A stretch of DNA of 32,992 bases from positions 1 to 32,992 of the forward strand of contig JAGRIH010000044.1 in NCBI GenBank assembly GCA_020443345.1. Direction: 5' to 3'. Origin of the DNA: Halioglobus sp. GTDB lineage: Bacteria; Pseudomonadota; Gammaproteobacteria; Pseudomonadales; Halieaceae. Of this stretch, positions 9,366 through 17,062 are shown in pieces. Both the position numbers and the translations under genes were made by a program. The notes below the pieces were generated by a model. It was not told the origin of the DNA and made no database searches. It saw nothing but the letters and a program-made list of their open reading frames with translations. How positions within the stretch are numbered: position 1 is the stretch's first letter; each line of letters opens with the position of its first letter.

Positions 9366-9867
9366 CGGCATCGCGGCGCTGCGCTGGTACACGCTGGCGG
9401 CTGTGGTGGTGCTGCTCGATCAGTACACCAAGAGCCTGGCCAGCACCGTGCTGGAGTACGGCCGCCCGGTGCCGGTTTTTTCCTGGTTCAACCTGACCCT
9501 GCAGCACAACACGGGCGCGGCATTCAGTTTCCTGAGCAGTGCCGGCGGCTGGCAGCGCTGGTTGTTCAGCGGCGTGGCGCTGGCGATCAGCGGCGCGCTG
9601 CTGGTGTGGCTGTACCGCATGCCGCGCGGGCAGTGGCTGCTGGCGCTGGGCCTGGGCCTGATCCTCGGCGGCGCCCTCGGCAACCTCTGGGACCGGCTCG
9701 CACTGGGCTATGTGGTGGATTTCATCTCCGTCCACTACGGCGGGCGCTACTTCCCCGCTTTCAATCTCGCCGACTCGGCAATCTCGGTCGGCGCGGCAGC
9801 CATGCTGCTGGACACATTCACCAACCGGGGCCAGGTCAATGAGGCCCACAGGAGCCGCAGCCAGTGA
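9340..9867 (+). CDS. lspA: Lipoprotein signal peptidase (signal peptidase II)
   Basis: Inner-membrane aspartic protease that cuts the signal peptide from diacylglyceryl-prolipoproteins. The 175 aa (164 in E. coli) have four hydrophobic segments. The family motifs are present: DQYTK in the first helix, [15 protein letters not shown], then the catalytic aspartates in VVDFI (D127) and FNLADSAI (D145). ATG 9340 lies inside the ileS end; TTG 9358 is an alternative start that would remove only six residues. The stop TGA is within the GTGA overlap with fkpB. It would process lipoproteins such as BamD, encoded elsewhere in this window. Confidence 0.96.
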   Translation: MASGVVLRNGIAALRWYTLAAVVVLLDQYTKSLASTVLEYGRPVPVFSWFNLTLQHNTGAAFSFLSSAGGWQRWLFSGVALAISGALLVWLYRMPRGQWLLALGLGLILGGALGNLWDRLALGYVVDFISVHYGGRYFPAFNLADSAISVGAAAMLLDTFTNRGQVNEAHRSRSQ

Positions 9868-10319
9868 CTATGGTCAACGTACCGGTCAGTGAGGGCACCC
9901 GTGTCACGCTGAATTTTTCCGTCAGTCTCGCAGACGGTGCGCAGGTAGACAGCAACTTCGGCGGCGACCCGGTGGCTTTCGTGGTCGGCGACGGCAGCCT
10001 CCTGCCCGGCATGGAGCGGCTGCTGTTTGGCATGCTGGCGGGACAGCGGCAGCTCTTTACCGTGCCGCCCGAAGACGCCTTCGGACAACCCAACGACAAC
10101 AACGTGCAGCGCCTGCCCCGCGACCAGTTCGACGATGATGTGGAACTGGAGGTCGGGCTGGTGTTTTTGTTTGCCGACGCCGCCGGTGGCGAGGTGCCCG
10201 GCATGGTCGTGGCCTTTGACGCAGAGCAGGTCACGGTGGACTTCAATCACCCGCTGGCGGGGCGTACAATCCTGTTTGATGTGCTGGTACATCGGGTGGA
10301 GCCCGCAGAATTACACTGA
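9864..10319 (+). CDS. fkpB: FKBP-type peptidyl-prolyl isomerase, FkpB (SlpA) type
   Basis: Small SlyD-like prolyl isomerase and chaperone of the cytosol, 151 aa (149 in E. coli). The split FKBP fold is seen: [18 protein letters not shown], then [20 protein letters not shown], an IF-domain insert with PPEDAFGQP and [15 protein letters not shown], and the C-terminal [28 protein letters not shown] 9864 is chosen over ATG 9870 because AGGAG at 9850-9854 is 9 nt away and the start overlaps the lspA stop (GTGA). The gene lies between lspA and ispH as in E. coli and Pseudomonas, and its stop overlaps the ispH ATG. Confidence 0.94.
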   Translation: MTMVNVPVSEGTRVTLNFSVSLADGAQVDSNFGGDPVAFVVGDGSLLPGMERLLFGMLAGQRQLFTVPPEDAFGQPNDNNVQRLPRDQFDDDVELEVGLVFLFADAAGGEVPGMVVAFDAEQVTVDFNHPLAGRTILFDVLVHRVEPAELH

Positions 10320-11272
10320 TGGAGATACAACTGGCCAATCCCCGCGGCTTCTGCGCGGGCGTAGACCGGGCGATCGATATCGTCAATCGCGCGCTGGAGG
10401 TATTCGGTACGCCCATCTACGTGCGTCATGAGGTCGTGCACAACAAGTTCGTGGTGGACGATTTGCGCAGCCGCGGCGCGGTATTTGTCGAAGAACTGGG
10501 CGAGGTGCCCGATGGTGCCATTGTCATATTCAGCGCCCACGGCGTGTCGCAGGCAGTGCGTCGCGAGGCGGATCGACGCGGCCTGCAGGTGTTCGATGCC
10601 ACCTGTCCGCTGGTCACCAAAGTGCATATGGAAGTGGCCCGCTACAGTGGCGAGGGCCGCGAGTGCATCTTGATCGGGCACCGCGGGCACCCCGAAGTCG
10701 AGGGCACCATGGGGCAGTACGATGCGCGCGCGGGCGGCGCTATCTACCTGGTGGAGGACGAGGCCCAGGTGGCGGCGCTGCAGGTGCGCAACCCGGACAA
10801 GCTGTCCTACGTCACCCAGACCACGCTCTCGGTGGACGATACCGCCCGCGTCATCGGCAGCTTGCGCCGGCGCTTCCCGCAGATACAGGGCCCGCGCAAG
10901 GACGACATCTGCTATGCCACGCAGAATCGCCAGGATGCGGTCAAACAATTGGCCGCCAGGTGCGACCTGATGCTGGTCGTCGGTTCGCCCAACAGCTCCA
11001 ACTCCAACCGCCTGCGCGAACTGGCCGAACGCATGGGTGCCGAGGCGTACCTGCTGGACAGCGCCGAGGATATCGATCCGGACTGGCTGGAGGGAAAAAG
11101 CCGCATCGGGGTCACGGCGGGTGCCTCGGCGCCCGAGGTGCTGGTGCAGGAAGTGCTCGACGGCCTGTGCGAACTGGGCGCGGATGCACCGGTCGAAGTC
11201 GCCGGCCGTCCCGAAAACGTGACGTTTTCCCTGCCCCGCGAACTACGGATCGAGACCGCCAACCTCGACTGA
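10319..11272 (+). CDS. ispH: 4-hydroxy-3-methylbut-2-enyl diphosphate reductase
   Basis: Last enzyme of the methylerythritol phosphate route: reduces HMBPP to isopentenyl and dimethylallyl diphosphate with an iron-sulfur cluster, in the cytosol. The 317 aa match E. coli (316). The three cluster cysteines are C12 ([14 protein letters not shown]), C96 ([11 protein letters not shown]) and C198 ([11 protein letters not shown]). HEVVHNK and SAHGV (substrate histidines), TQTTLSVDD, and the [10 protein letters not shown] and GASAPE motifs are all intact. It starts on a TGATG overlap with fkpB and ends the housekeeping operon 104 nt before the first pilin gene. The same junction, ispH beside the minor-pilin genes, exists in P. 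aeruginosa. Confidence 0.97.
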   Translation: MEIQLANPRGFCAGVDRAIDIVNRALEVFGTPIYVRHEVVHNKFVVDDLRSRGAVFVEELGEVPDGAIVIFSAHGVSQAVRREADRRGLQVFDATCPLVTKVHMEVARYSGEGRECILIGHRGHPEVEGTMGQYDARAGGAIYLVEDEAQVAALQVRNPDKLSYVTQTTLSVDDTARVIGSLRRRFPQIQGPRKDDICYATQNRQDAVKQLAARCDLMLVVGSPNSSNSNRLRELAERMGAEAYLLDSAEDIDPDWLEGKSRIGVTAGASAPEVLVQEVLDGLCELGADAPVEVAGRPENVTFSLPRELRIETANLD

Positions 11273-11325
11273 GCGGCGCGCCGCTGATCTGATCCGGGCA
11301 ACTTCCACCATCTGAAGCCATTGTG

Positions 11326-11341
11326 TGGCGCTTCCCGCGCA
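11326..11341 (+). promoter_or_regulatory. Weak sigma-54-like -24/-12 element before pilin operon 1
   Basis: TGGC at 11326-11329 and GCA at 11339-11341 give the GG-N10-GC spacing of a sigma-54 promoter, placed 35-50 nt before the fimT start. The match to the full consensus is only partial (the TT of the -12 element is absent), and such spacing is not rare in GC-rich DNA. A sigma-70 alternative here is also weak (TATTAG near 11345). Confidence 0.2.
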
Positions 11342-11375
11342 CGGGTATTAGCTTATCCGTACACGGAGGTGCGCT

Positions 11376-11948
11376 ATGGACAGGAAGTCTGGCTGGATGC
11401 CACACAGGGCGGGCGCTCGCGGTTTCACCCTGGTGGAGCTGATGATCGCCGTGCTGTTGCTGGTCATCGTGCTGGCGGTGGCCGCACCGCCGCTGCGCCA
11501 ACTGGTGCATGGCAATCGTCTGCGCACCGAAGCCAGCCGCCTGCTGCGGGCCCTGAACCTGGCGCGCAGCGAAGCGGTGCTGCGCAATCAACCGGTGAGT
11601 GTCTGTCCCTCGTCCATGGCCCAGGATGGCAGCGCCCGCTGTGGCGGCGAGTTCGCCCGGGGCTGGCTGGTGTTCAGCAATGCCGATCGGGACCGCATCG
11701 TGGATGCCCCCGGCGACAGCGTGATCCGGGCCTTTGCCGCCATTCCCGCCGGTTACAGCCTGACCAATCGGGCCGGCACGCGCGCCGCGACAGATCTCAT
11801 TACCTATCTGCCGGACGGCTCCTCCAGGCGCAGCCGCACGCTGCTGCTGTGCGCGCCCGCCGGGCTCGGAGTGGCGTCCTGGAGTATCGTGCTGAACAAT
11901 GTGGGCCGGCCGCGCGTGGCGCGGGGGGAGGGCGCATGTCCATCGTAG
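11376..11948 (+). CDS. fimT: Minor pilin, GspH/FimT family (operon 1)
   Basis: Probable minor pilin of the type IV pilus tip, equivalent by position to FimU/FimT. The 190-aa preprotein has a class III leader of 16 residues ending in Gly, cut before F17 by PilD-type peptidase: RG/FTLVELMIAVLLLVIVLAV, with Glu at +5. After the hydrophobic helix comes the GspH signature RLLRALNLARSEAVLRNQPVSVC and a variable domain with paired cysteines. Start ATG 11376 has GGAGG at 11365-11369. The LN-ARSEA and VC-SS stretches are shared with the operon 2 paralogue at 17063, which shows common origin. It overlaps pilV by 13 nt. FimT and FimU cannot be told apart by eye. Confidence 0.88.
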   Translation: MDRKSGWMPHRAGARGFTLVELMIAVLLLVIVLAVAAPPLRQLVHGNRLRTEASRLLRALNLARSEAVLRNQPVSVCPSSMAQDGSARCGGEFARGWLVFSNADRDRIVDAPGDSVIRAFAAIPAGYSLTNRAGTRAATDLITYLPDGSSRRSRTLLLCAPAGLGVASWSIVLNNVGRPRVARGEGACPS

Positions 11949-12508
11949 TGGTCCGCCGGGGCGGCCGGCAGGCGGGATTCGGGCTGGTCGAGGTGGCGGT
12001 AGCACTGCTCGTTTTCTCGCTCGGGGCGGTGGCGCTGGCGGGCTTGCAGATCAGCGCGCGGCGCGCCGGTTACGAGGCCCTGCAGCGCACCGAGGCGGCG
12101 CTGCTGGCAGTGGACATGCTGGAGCGCATACGCGGCAACCGCGCACGGCTTGCGGACTATGCCAGCAGTGGCGTGGGGGCCGCATCGGGCAGCGCCCTGC
12201 CGGTTCCCGCCAGCGACTGCAGACACTTGCCCTGCACCCCCGGACAGCTGCGCGCGCAGGACTTGTGGGAGTGGGAGCAGGCGCTCGACGGGGCCGCCGC
12301 CACCCGCGGCGGCAGCGGCCTGGTCAACGCGCTGGGCTGCCTGCGCGTGAGCGGGCGTCTGGTGACGGTGGAAATCGTCTGGGAAGGGTTTCGCGCGCAG
12401 CAGCCGCCGCCGACCGGCAGCTGTGGCAGCGGCCGCTACGGCGCGGCGGCTGAGCGCAGACAATCGCTGCAAATGACCTCCTTTATCGCCGCGGGAGAGG
12501 CGGGATGA
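11936..12508 (+). CDS. pilV: Minor pilin PilV (operon 1)
   Basis: Minor pilin of the pilus priming complex, 190 aa. The leader is 14 residues (MSIVVVRRGGRQAG) before FGLVEVAVALLVFSLGAVALAGLQ, with Glu at +5; the class III cleavage site is intact. The PilV pattern LLAVDMLERIRGNRARL follows. A motif QDLWEWEQALDG after a cysteine pair is repeated as HDLWEWERELAG in the second PilV of this window, so the two are paralogues. ATG 11936 has a strong GGGGGGAGGG upstream and lies inside the fimT end; the longer open frame upstream is rejected. Its stop overlaps pilW by four bases (ATGA). Confidence 0.9.
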   Translation: MSIVVVRRGGRQAGFGLVEVAVALLVFSLGAVALAGLQISARRAGYEALQRTEAALLAVDMLERIRGNRARLADYASSGVGAASGSALPVPASDCRHLPCTPGQLRAQDLWEWEQALDGAAATRGGSGLVNALGCLRVSGRLVTVEIVWEGFRAQQPPPTGSCGSGRYGAAAERRQSLQMTSFIAAGEAG

Positions 12509-13476
12509 CGGGGCCCGCCGCGCGTACATCGGCCGGGGAACGCGGCTTCTCCCTGGTGGAGCTATTGGTGGCGCTGACCCTTGGGGTCACGCTGTCCTTC
12601 GGCGCCGTGGGGCTGCTGTTGCGCAGCAAGGTCAGCTACCTGCAGGACGAAGCGCTCGCGCAGATACAGGAGAACGGCCGCTACGCGCTGCGCTACATAG
12701 CGCGCGAATTGACCATGGCGGGCCACCTGGGCCGGGCGGCCGGAGACGCGCCGCTGCGCGCCGCACCGGCCGGCTCCGCCTGCTTTACATTGCTCAGTGC
12801 GACGCAGCGGCCGCTGGAGCACGTCGACGATGTATCCGCCGCCGGGCTGGGAACGCCGGCGCTGCCGGCGGATTGCCGCGTGCCGGACCACCATGTCCCG
12901 CGCACGGATATCCTGGTGATTCGACGCACGGCGGATGCGGCCCATGTGCTCGACGGGCGGGAGTTGCTCGCGCGCGAACCCGGCGCGACCTATCTGCGAG
13001 TGGACCATGCCCGGGACGCCACCAGCCTGGAAACGGGCGGGGGAGCGCCCGGCCCATCGGTGGACATCTGGGAGTACACACCGCAGATACTGTTCCTGCG
13101 CGATTTCGCGATTGCCGAGGGAGACGGCGTGCCCACCCTGTGCCGTCGGCGCCTGGCGCGCAGCGGCCATCGCATGGCGCCGGTGCAGTGCCTGGCCGAA
13201 GGCATCGAAAACCTGCAGGTGGAATTCGGTGTCGACGAGGACGGCGACCGGCGCGCCGACCGCTTCTATGCGCGGCCGACCGCGGCCCAGTTGCGCGCCG
13301 CGGTCGCCGCACGTGTTTTCCTGCTGCTGCGCAGTGTGCGCAAACTGCACGGGTTTACCGATACCAGCGCATACCGGCTGGGCGGCACGCGGGTCGCGCC
13401 GCCGCGGGACGCCTATTACCGCCGCGTGTTGCATACCACGATACTGCTGCGCAATGCCGGGGCTGCGCCGTGGTGA
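12505..13476 (+). CDS. pilW: Minor pilin PilW (operon 1)
   Basis: Large minor pilin, 323 aa, of the tip complex. The leader is 14 residues, cut at RG/FSLVELLVALTLGVTLSFGAVGLLL, Glu at +5. The following helix continues with the PilW pattern QIQENGRYALRYIARELTMAGHLG. Near the C-terminus is FGVDEDGDRRADRFY (D244, D246, D248), an acidic loop that could bind calcium and that recurs as FGVDTDGNGEVDTY in the operon 2 PilW; calcium binding is inference. The end ILLRN is typical of the family. ATG 12505 forms an ATGA overlap with pilV, and the stop overlaps the pilX GTG. Confidence 0.9.
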   Translation: MTGPAARTSAGERGFSLVELLVALTLGVTLSFGAVGLLLRSKVSYLQDEALAQIQENGRYALRYIARELTMAGHLGRAAGDAPLRAAPAGSACFTLLSATQRPLEHVDDVSAAGLGTPALPADCRVPDHHVPRTDILVIRRTADAAHVLDGRELLAREPGATYLRVDHARDATSLETGGGAPGPSVDIWEYTPQILFLRDFAIAEGDGVPTLCRRRLARSGHRMAPVQCLAEGIENLQVEFGVDEDGDRRADRFYARPTAAQLRAAVAARVFLLLRSVRKLHGFTDTSAYRLGGTRVAPPRDAYYRRVLHTTILLRNAGAAPW

Positions 13477-13991
13477 ACCGGGTGATACCCGCGACACTGC
13501 AGCGCGGGCTGGTGCTGCCGGTATGCCTGCTGGTGCTGCTGGCATTTGCGGCGTTGTCGAGCACCGTGGCCGGCAACAGCCTGCTGCAGTTGCGCATGGC
13601 GGGAAATGAGCAGGCGCGGCTGGTGGCGCTGCAATCGGCTCTGGCGGTGGTGGATGCGGTACTGGCGCAGCCGCAGAATATTCCCCTGGACGGCCCCGTG
13701 GGCCAGCGCATCTGCGCGCGCGGCGCCCCCGGTGGCGACTGTGACCGGCGTCTGCTGGAGGTGGCGGCGCGGATACTGCCGCGCGGCGCTCGCGCCGCGT
13801 ACCACGTCACCCGGATGAGTCCATTGACGGCGGCATTGCCGGTACTGCCCGAGGCAGCGGTCAGCAGCAGCGTGGCTTATCGCGCGGCGAAATTTGAGGT
13901 GTTTGCAGCCTGCGATGGCATCGATAGCGGCAGCGCCCGGGCCGCCGTGACCCAGGGTGTGCTGCTGCGCCTGACGGCGGCGGCGCGGTGA
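13473..13991 (+). CDS. pilX: Minor pilin PilX (operon 1)
   Basis: 172-aa pilin-like protein in the PilX position. The short leader ends QRG, followed by a hydrophobic segment LVLPVCLLVLLAFAALSSTVAGNSLLQLRMAGNEQARLVALQSA; the RMAGNEQ/ALQSA run is the PilX_N signature. Position +5 is Val, not Glu, as it also is in the second PilX here. The rest carries a cysteine pair (ICARGAPGGDCD) and little else recognisable. GTG 13473 gives a GTGA overlap with pilW; GTG 13470 directly before it is also possible. The frame is open far upstream inside pilW, which is a shadow. Confidence 0.82.
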   Translation: MNRVIPATLQRGLVLPVCLLVLLAFAALSSTVAGNSLLQLRMAGNEQARLVALQSALAVVDAVLAQPQNIPLDGPVGQRICARGAPGGDCDRRLLEVAARILPRGARAAYHVTRMSPLTAALPVLPEAAVSSSVAYRAAKFEVFAACDGIDSGSARAAVTQGVLLRLTAAAR

Positions 13992-14010
13992 GCGCCGCGG
14001 GAGGTGTGAA

Positions 14011-16368
14011 TTGGTAACACGCCGGCCGTTGATCGCCCTGGCGCTGGGTCTGTTGGGTCAGGCGCTGGCGCAGCCAACCGGGCTGCGCGCCGACGATATC
14101 GACAGCTACACCTGCGGCGCCGTGGCGCCAGCGGACCAGGCGCCGCAAAGCAGCGGCAGCCTGGTCGCGGTGTCCCCCTCGGTGGATGTGCGCCAGCGCC
14201 CCGCACTGACCGGCGACGTGTTTTTCAGCCTGTTCCAGACGCATCCATCCGGGCGCTGGAGCGGCAATGTGAAGAAACTCAAAATAGCCGCGCTGGAAGT
14301 TGCAGATCCCAACAGCGCGGTACCCGACCAACGGTATGTGGTGGTGCAGCCCGGCTACGGCCTCACCCCGCAGCCGGCACTGTCGGATGCGGACGGCGGC
14401 ATCGCGCCGGACGCCCTCACCTACTGGACCGATCCGACCGGCGCCGATGTGCTGGCGTTCAATCCCGAGCGGGGCGAGGTGGCCGGCCGCGATGGCCGCG
14501 CCGTGCGGCGCGGCGGTGCCGGCCAGCAAATACCCGGGCTGCTTTCCGGCATGCCGAGCGACGCCAACCACGAGCCGCATGCGCGGCAGCTCTTTACCCA
14601 GGACCCGCGCTCCCCCGATGCGCTGCTGCCGCTGGATGCCGACAGCGCGGACCTGGCACTGCTCAGCCCTTACCTCGATCCGCACGGTGTTTTTTCGGCA
14701 GTTGAACACAGGCGGCTGTTGCAGTGGATCAGGGGGCGCGACGTATTCGATGCCGATGGCGATGGGAATGCGGTGGAAACCCACGACTGGCTGCTGGGCG
14801 ACGTGCTGCACTCCAGGCCGCTGGTCATCAACTACGGGGCGCGGCCGGGTAGTGGCTATACCGCCGGCAACCCGGATATACGCCTGTTCTTTGGCAGCAA
14901 CGACGGCATTTTCCACATGCTGCGCAACACCGAGGCCGGCGGCGGCGAATCCGGCCGGGAAAGCTGGGCCTTTCTGCCGCTGGAGTTGCTGCCGCTGCAG
15001 GCCGCCCTGGCCGGTCGCGCGGCGCCGCCGGTACCCGGCCATATCTACGGCATGGACGGTGCGCCAGTCGCCCTGGTCGATGACAGCGACGGCAATGGCG
15101 TGATCGAGCGCAGCGCAGGCGACCGGGCCTGGGTGTTTATCGGCCAGCGGCGCGGCGGCAGGGGGATTTACGCCTTCGATATGACGGACCCCGATGCACC
15201 GGCCCTCAAATGGAAGATCACCGGCGATACACCGGGCTTCGGGCAACTGGCCCTGACCTTTTCCACGCCGGCGGTGGCCAGGCTGGACCTGGGCGGCACT
15301 GAACTGACGCCGGCGCTGGTGTTTGGCGGCGGCTATCGCGGCGGCTGGCAGGGGTCGACGCGCCTGGGCAAAGATGCAGGCGACGCCGATGACACCGTGG
15401 GCAACGCGATTTACGTGGTGGATACCGACACCGGCAGGCTGATCTGGAAAGCAGTGGGGCCCGATGGCAGCCCGGCGCCAGCGGATACGCCGGCCAGGCA
15501 TTTCGCCGCCGGCCTTACCGACAGCATTCCCTCGCCGGTGGCGGTGGTGGACAGCGACGGCAACGGCATTGCGGATCGCGCCTATGTCGGGGATACCGGG
15601 GGCACGCTGTGGCGGATCAATCTGGGTGAAGCGGCGTACCGCGCACCCGACAGCGAGGTCACGGACAACAGCAACTGGTACCTGCGCGAACTGGCGCAAC
15701 TGGGCGGCAGCGGCGCGCAGGATCGGCGCTTTTTTCACGCGCCGGACGTGGTCAGAACGCGCGATGCGGCGGGCGAGTATACCGGCGTGGTCATCGTCTC
15801 GGGCAACCGTGCGGCGCCCGGGGATGTCGCGGTGCGCAACTACGCCTATCTAATCAAGGATCGCGCGCCAGCGCTCGACCGGGGCCCGCCGCTGCCGCCA
15901 GTGGCGCACCGTGATCTGGCGGACGTAACGCACCTGTGCACGCCCGGCGCTGCCACCGCCTGCGCCGCTCCGGACCTGTACCTGGGCTGGAAACTGGCGC
16001 TCGAGGGTGCGGGTGAGAAGGGTTTGTCGCGGCCCCTGGTCAGCAGCGGCACCGCGTTGTTTACCACCTACCTTCCGGCCGCACCCGCAGCCGGCGGCGC
16101 CTGCCGGCCGGGTATGGGGCAGGGGCGCGCCTATGCGGTGCGACTGGAGGACGGGGCGCCCGCACCCCGCGTGCAGGATATCGGCGAGCTGGAACTGGCC
16201 GGTGGGCGAGCGACCGCCATCGGCAGCGGGATGCCGGCGGAACTGCTGCCGCTGGACAATCAGCTACTCGTGCCCGGCAGCGGTCTGGATGGCCGGCACC
16301 TGTTTGCGGTTCCCGGGGGCGCCCGCTGGCGGGTCTACTGGCGCGAAGACGGTGTGGACAGATTCTGA
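14011..16368 (+). CDS. pilY1: Short PilY1-like pilus tip protein lacking the VWA domain
   Basis: 785 aa exported protein with a signal peptide (MVTRRPLIALALGLLGQALAQ). It corresponds to the C-terminal half of PilY1: VFFSLFQTHPSGRWSGNVKKLKI aligns by eye with YFAMFKPIETTDWRGNIKKLKL in the full-length paralogue at 19848. WLLGDVLHSRPLVINYG, FFGSNDGIFHML, WAFLPLELLP, VFIGQRRGGRGIYAFD and YVGDTGGTLWRI are the beta-propeller marks. Acidic calcium-type loops are DADGDGNAVE (D247), DDSDGNGVIE (D357) and DSDGNGIAD (D514). The roughly 500-residue N-terminal VWA region with its DxSxS metal site is absent. Start TTG 14011 has GGGAGG six nt upstream, so the short form is not an obvious truncation of a longer frame; no frameshifted VWA remnant lies upstream. 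It probably caps a pilus tip (inference). Confidence 0.88.
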   Translation: MVTRRPLIALALGLLGQALAQPTGLRADDIDSYTCGAVAPADQAPQSSGSLVAVSPSVDVRQRPALTGDVFFSLFQTHPSGRWSGNVKKLKIAALEVADPNSAVPDQRYVVVQPGYGLTPQPALSDADGGIAPDALTYWTDPTGADVLAFNPERGEVAGRDGRAVRRGGAGQQIPGLLSGMPSDANHEPHARQLFTQDPRSPDALLPLDADSADLALLSPYLDPHGVFSAVEHRRLLQWIRGRDVFDADGDGNAVETHDWLLGDVLHSRPLVINYGARPGSGYTAGNPDIRLFFGSNDGIFHMLRNTEAGGGESGRESWAFLPLELLPLQAALAGRAAPPVPGHIYGMDGAPVALVDDSDGNGVIERSAGDRAWVFIGQRRGGRGIYAFDMTDPDAPALKWKITGDTPGFGQLALTFSTPAVARLDLGGTELTPALVFGGGYRGGWQGSTRLGKDAGDADDTVGNAIYVVDTDTGRLIWKAVGPDGSPAPADTPARHFAAGLTDSIPSPVAVVDSDGNGIADRAYVGDTGGTLWRINLGEAAYRAPDSEVTDNSNWYLRELAQLGGSGAQDRRFFHAPDVVRTRDAAGEYTGVVIVSGNRAAPGDVAVRNYAYLIKDRAPALDRGPPLPPVAHRDLADVTHLCTPGAATACAAPDLYLGWKLALEGAGEKGLSRPLVSSGTALFTTYLPAAPAAGGACRPGMGQGRAYAVRLEDGAPAPRVQDIGELELAGGRATAIGSGMPAELLPLDNQLLVPGSGLDGRHLFAVPGGARWRVYWREDGVDRF

Positions 16369-16858
16369 ACCAGGCGCAAAGCGTCCGGCCGATCCCCCTG
16401 CGAAGGGTCAGGCCGGGGCCGCTCCCGCGCCCCGCGGCTTCAGCCTGCTCGAGCTGCTGATCAGCCTGCTGCTCGTCGGTATCCTCCTGGGGGTGGCGCT
16501 GCCCGCGTACCAGGGCTCTGTCCTGCACAGCAACCGGGCGGTAGGCCGGGCTGTACTGCTGGATGTGCTGGCGCGCCAGGAGGCGTACTTTCTCAACCAC
16601 CGGGACTACGCCGCGGCCCTGACCGACCTCGGCCTGCCCGCGCCGTACTATGTGGACGGCCAGGCGCAGCCCGCGGATAGGGCGCGCGCCATCTACCGTA
16701 TCCGCCTGGACCTGCTGGCATCGGTGTATAGCGGCGTGCGGGCCGTGCCCCACAATCTCCAGGCGCGCGACACGCAGTGCCAGATCCTGTCCATCAGCCG
16801 CCAGGGCGTGCGCGCGGCCAGCGCTTCCCCCGGCACGGCCGGGCGGCGCTGCTGGTGA
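16352..16858 (+). CDS. pilE: Minor pilin PilE-like (operon 1)
   Basis: 168-aa type IV pilin-like protein ending operon 1. The class III site RG/FSLLELLISLLLVGILLGVALPAYQGSVL is clear, with Glu at +5 and the ALPAYQ end of the pilin helix. RAVLLDVLARQEAYFLNHRDYAAALTDLGL is the PilE/ComP signature; two late cysteines (near TQCQILSI and the final CW) fit the usual pilin disulfide loop. The only in-frame start close to the leader is GTG 16352, giving an unusually long 29-residue, Pro/Ala/Lys-rich leader and a 17-nt overlap with pilY1; ATG 16289 would make it longer still. The ribosome site is weak, so translational coupling to pilY1 is likely. Confidence 0.85.
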   Translation: MWTDSEPGAKRPADPPAKGQAGAAPAPRGFSLLELLISLLLVGILLGVALPAYQGSVLHSNRAVGRAVLLDVLARQEAYFLNHRDYAAALTDLGLPAPYYVDGQAQPADRARAIYRIRLDLLASVYSGVRAVPHNLQARDTQCQILSISRQGVRAASASPGTAGRRCW

Positions 16859-16904
16859 GACCCCGCATCTGAACGCCGTTGCAGCGCGTCCCGTGCCGCT
16901 GCGC

Positions 16905-16928
16905 ATTTTGTGATCCGCTTCACAAAAT
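16905..16928 (+). promoter_or_regulatory. CRP/Vfr-type operator upstream of pilin operon 2
   Basis: ATTTTGTGA-N6-TCACAAAAT is a perfect 9-bp inverted repeat with exactly the TGTGA-N6-TCACA core and spacing of the cAMP receptor protein (CRP; Vfr in Pseudomonas) site. It lies 47 nt after the pilE stop and 135 nt before the fimT start of operon 2. GTTTAT at 16945-16950 would suit a class II position (centre near -41) but is a poor -10. TATGCT at 17004-17009 is a better -10 but places the site near -100. The FNR/Anr pattern (TTGAT-N4-ATCAA) does not fit. Confidence 0.75.
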
Positions 16929-16974
16929 CCTGGTCATGATTACCGTTTATCCGTCCAACGGCGCCTGTTGTCGA

Positions 16975-16988
16975 TTGTCGCGCGACAA
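16975..16988 (+). promoter_or_regulatory. Perfect 14-bp palindrome overlapping the -35 region of operon 2
   Basis: TTGTCGCGCGACAA equals its own reverse complement. It ends 15 bp before the TATGCT -10 candidate (17004-17009), so it would cover the -35 area of that promoter, an ordinary position for a repressor site. A further TTGTCG precedes it at about 16968. There is no T-run, so a terminator is unlikely. Confidence 0.4.
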
Positions 16989-17062
16989 GCGCGCGGCCGC
17001 TGTTATGCTGTACGGTGACTGAGTTTTCCAACGCATGTGCCCGTGGGAGAGAGGCGCTCGAT

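Noticed and set aside
7344-9392. 682-aa open frame on the minus strand
   Set aside because: Antisense to ileS; no recognisable domain, and low-complexity composition of a shadow frame.
11272-11285. 14-bp palindrome AGCGGCGCGCCGCT directly at the ispH stop, considered as a terminator
   Set aside because: It has no loop and no following T-run; in GC-rich sequence it is weak evidence for termination.
12562-13545. 327-aa open frame on the minus strand opposite pilW
   Set aside because: Shadow of the pilW frame; no family features.
13861-15738. 625-aa open frame on the minus strand
   Set aside because: Antisense to the short pilY1; no domain, Ala/Gly/His/Gln/Arg-rich, no ribosome site considered convincing.
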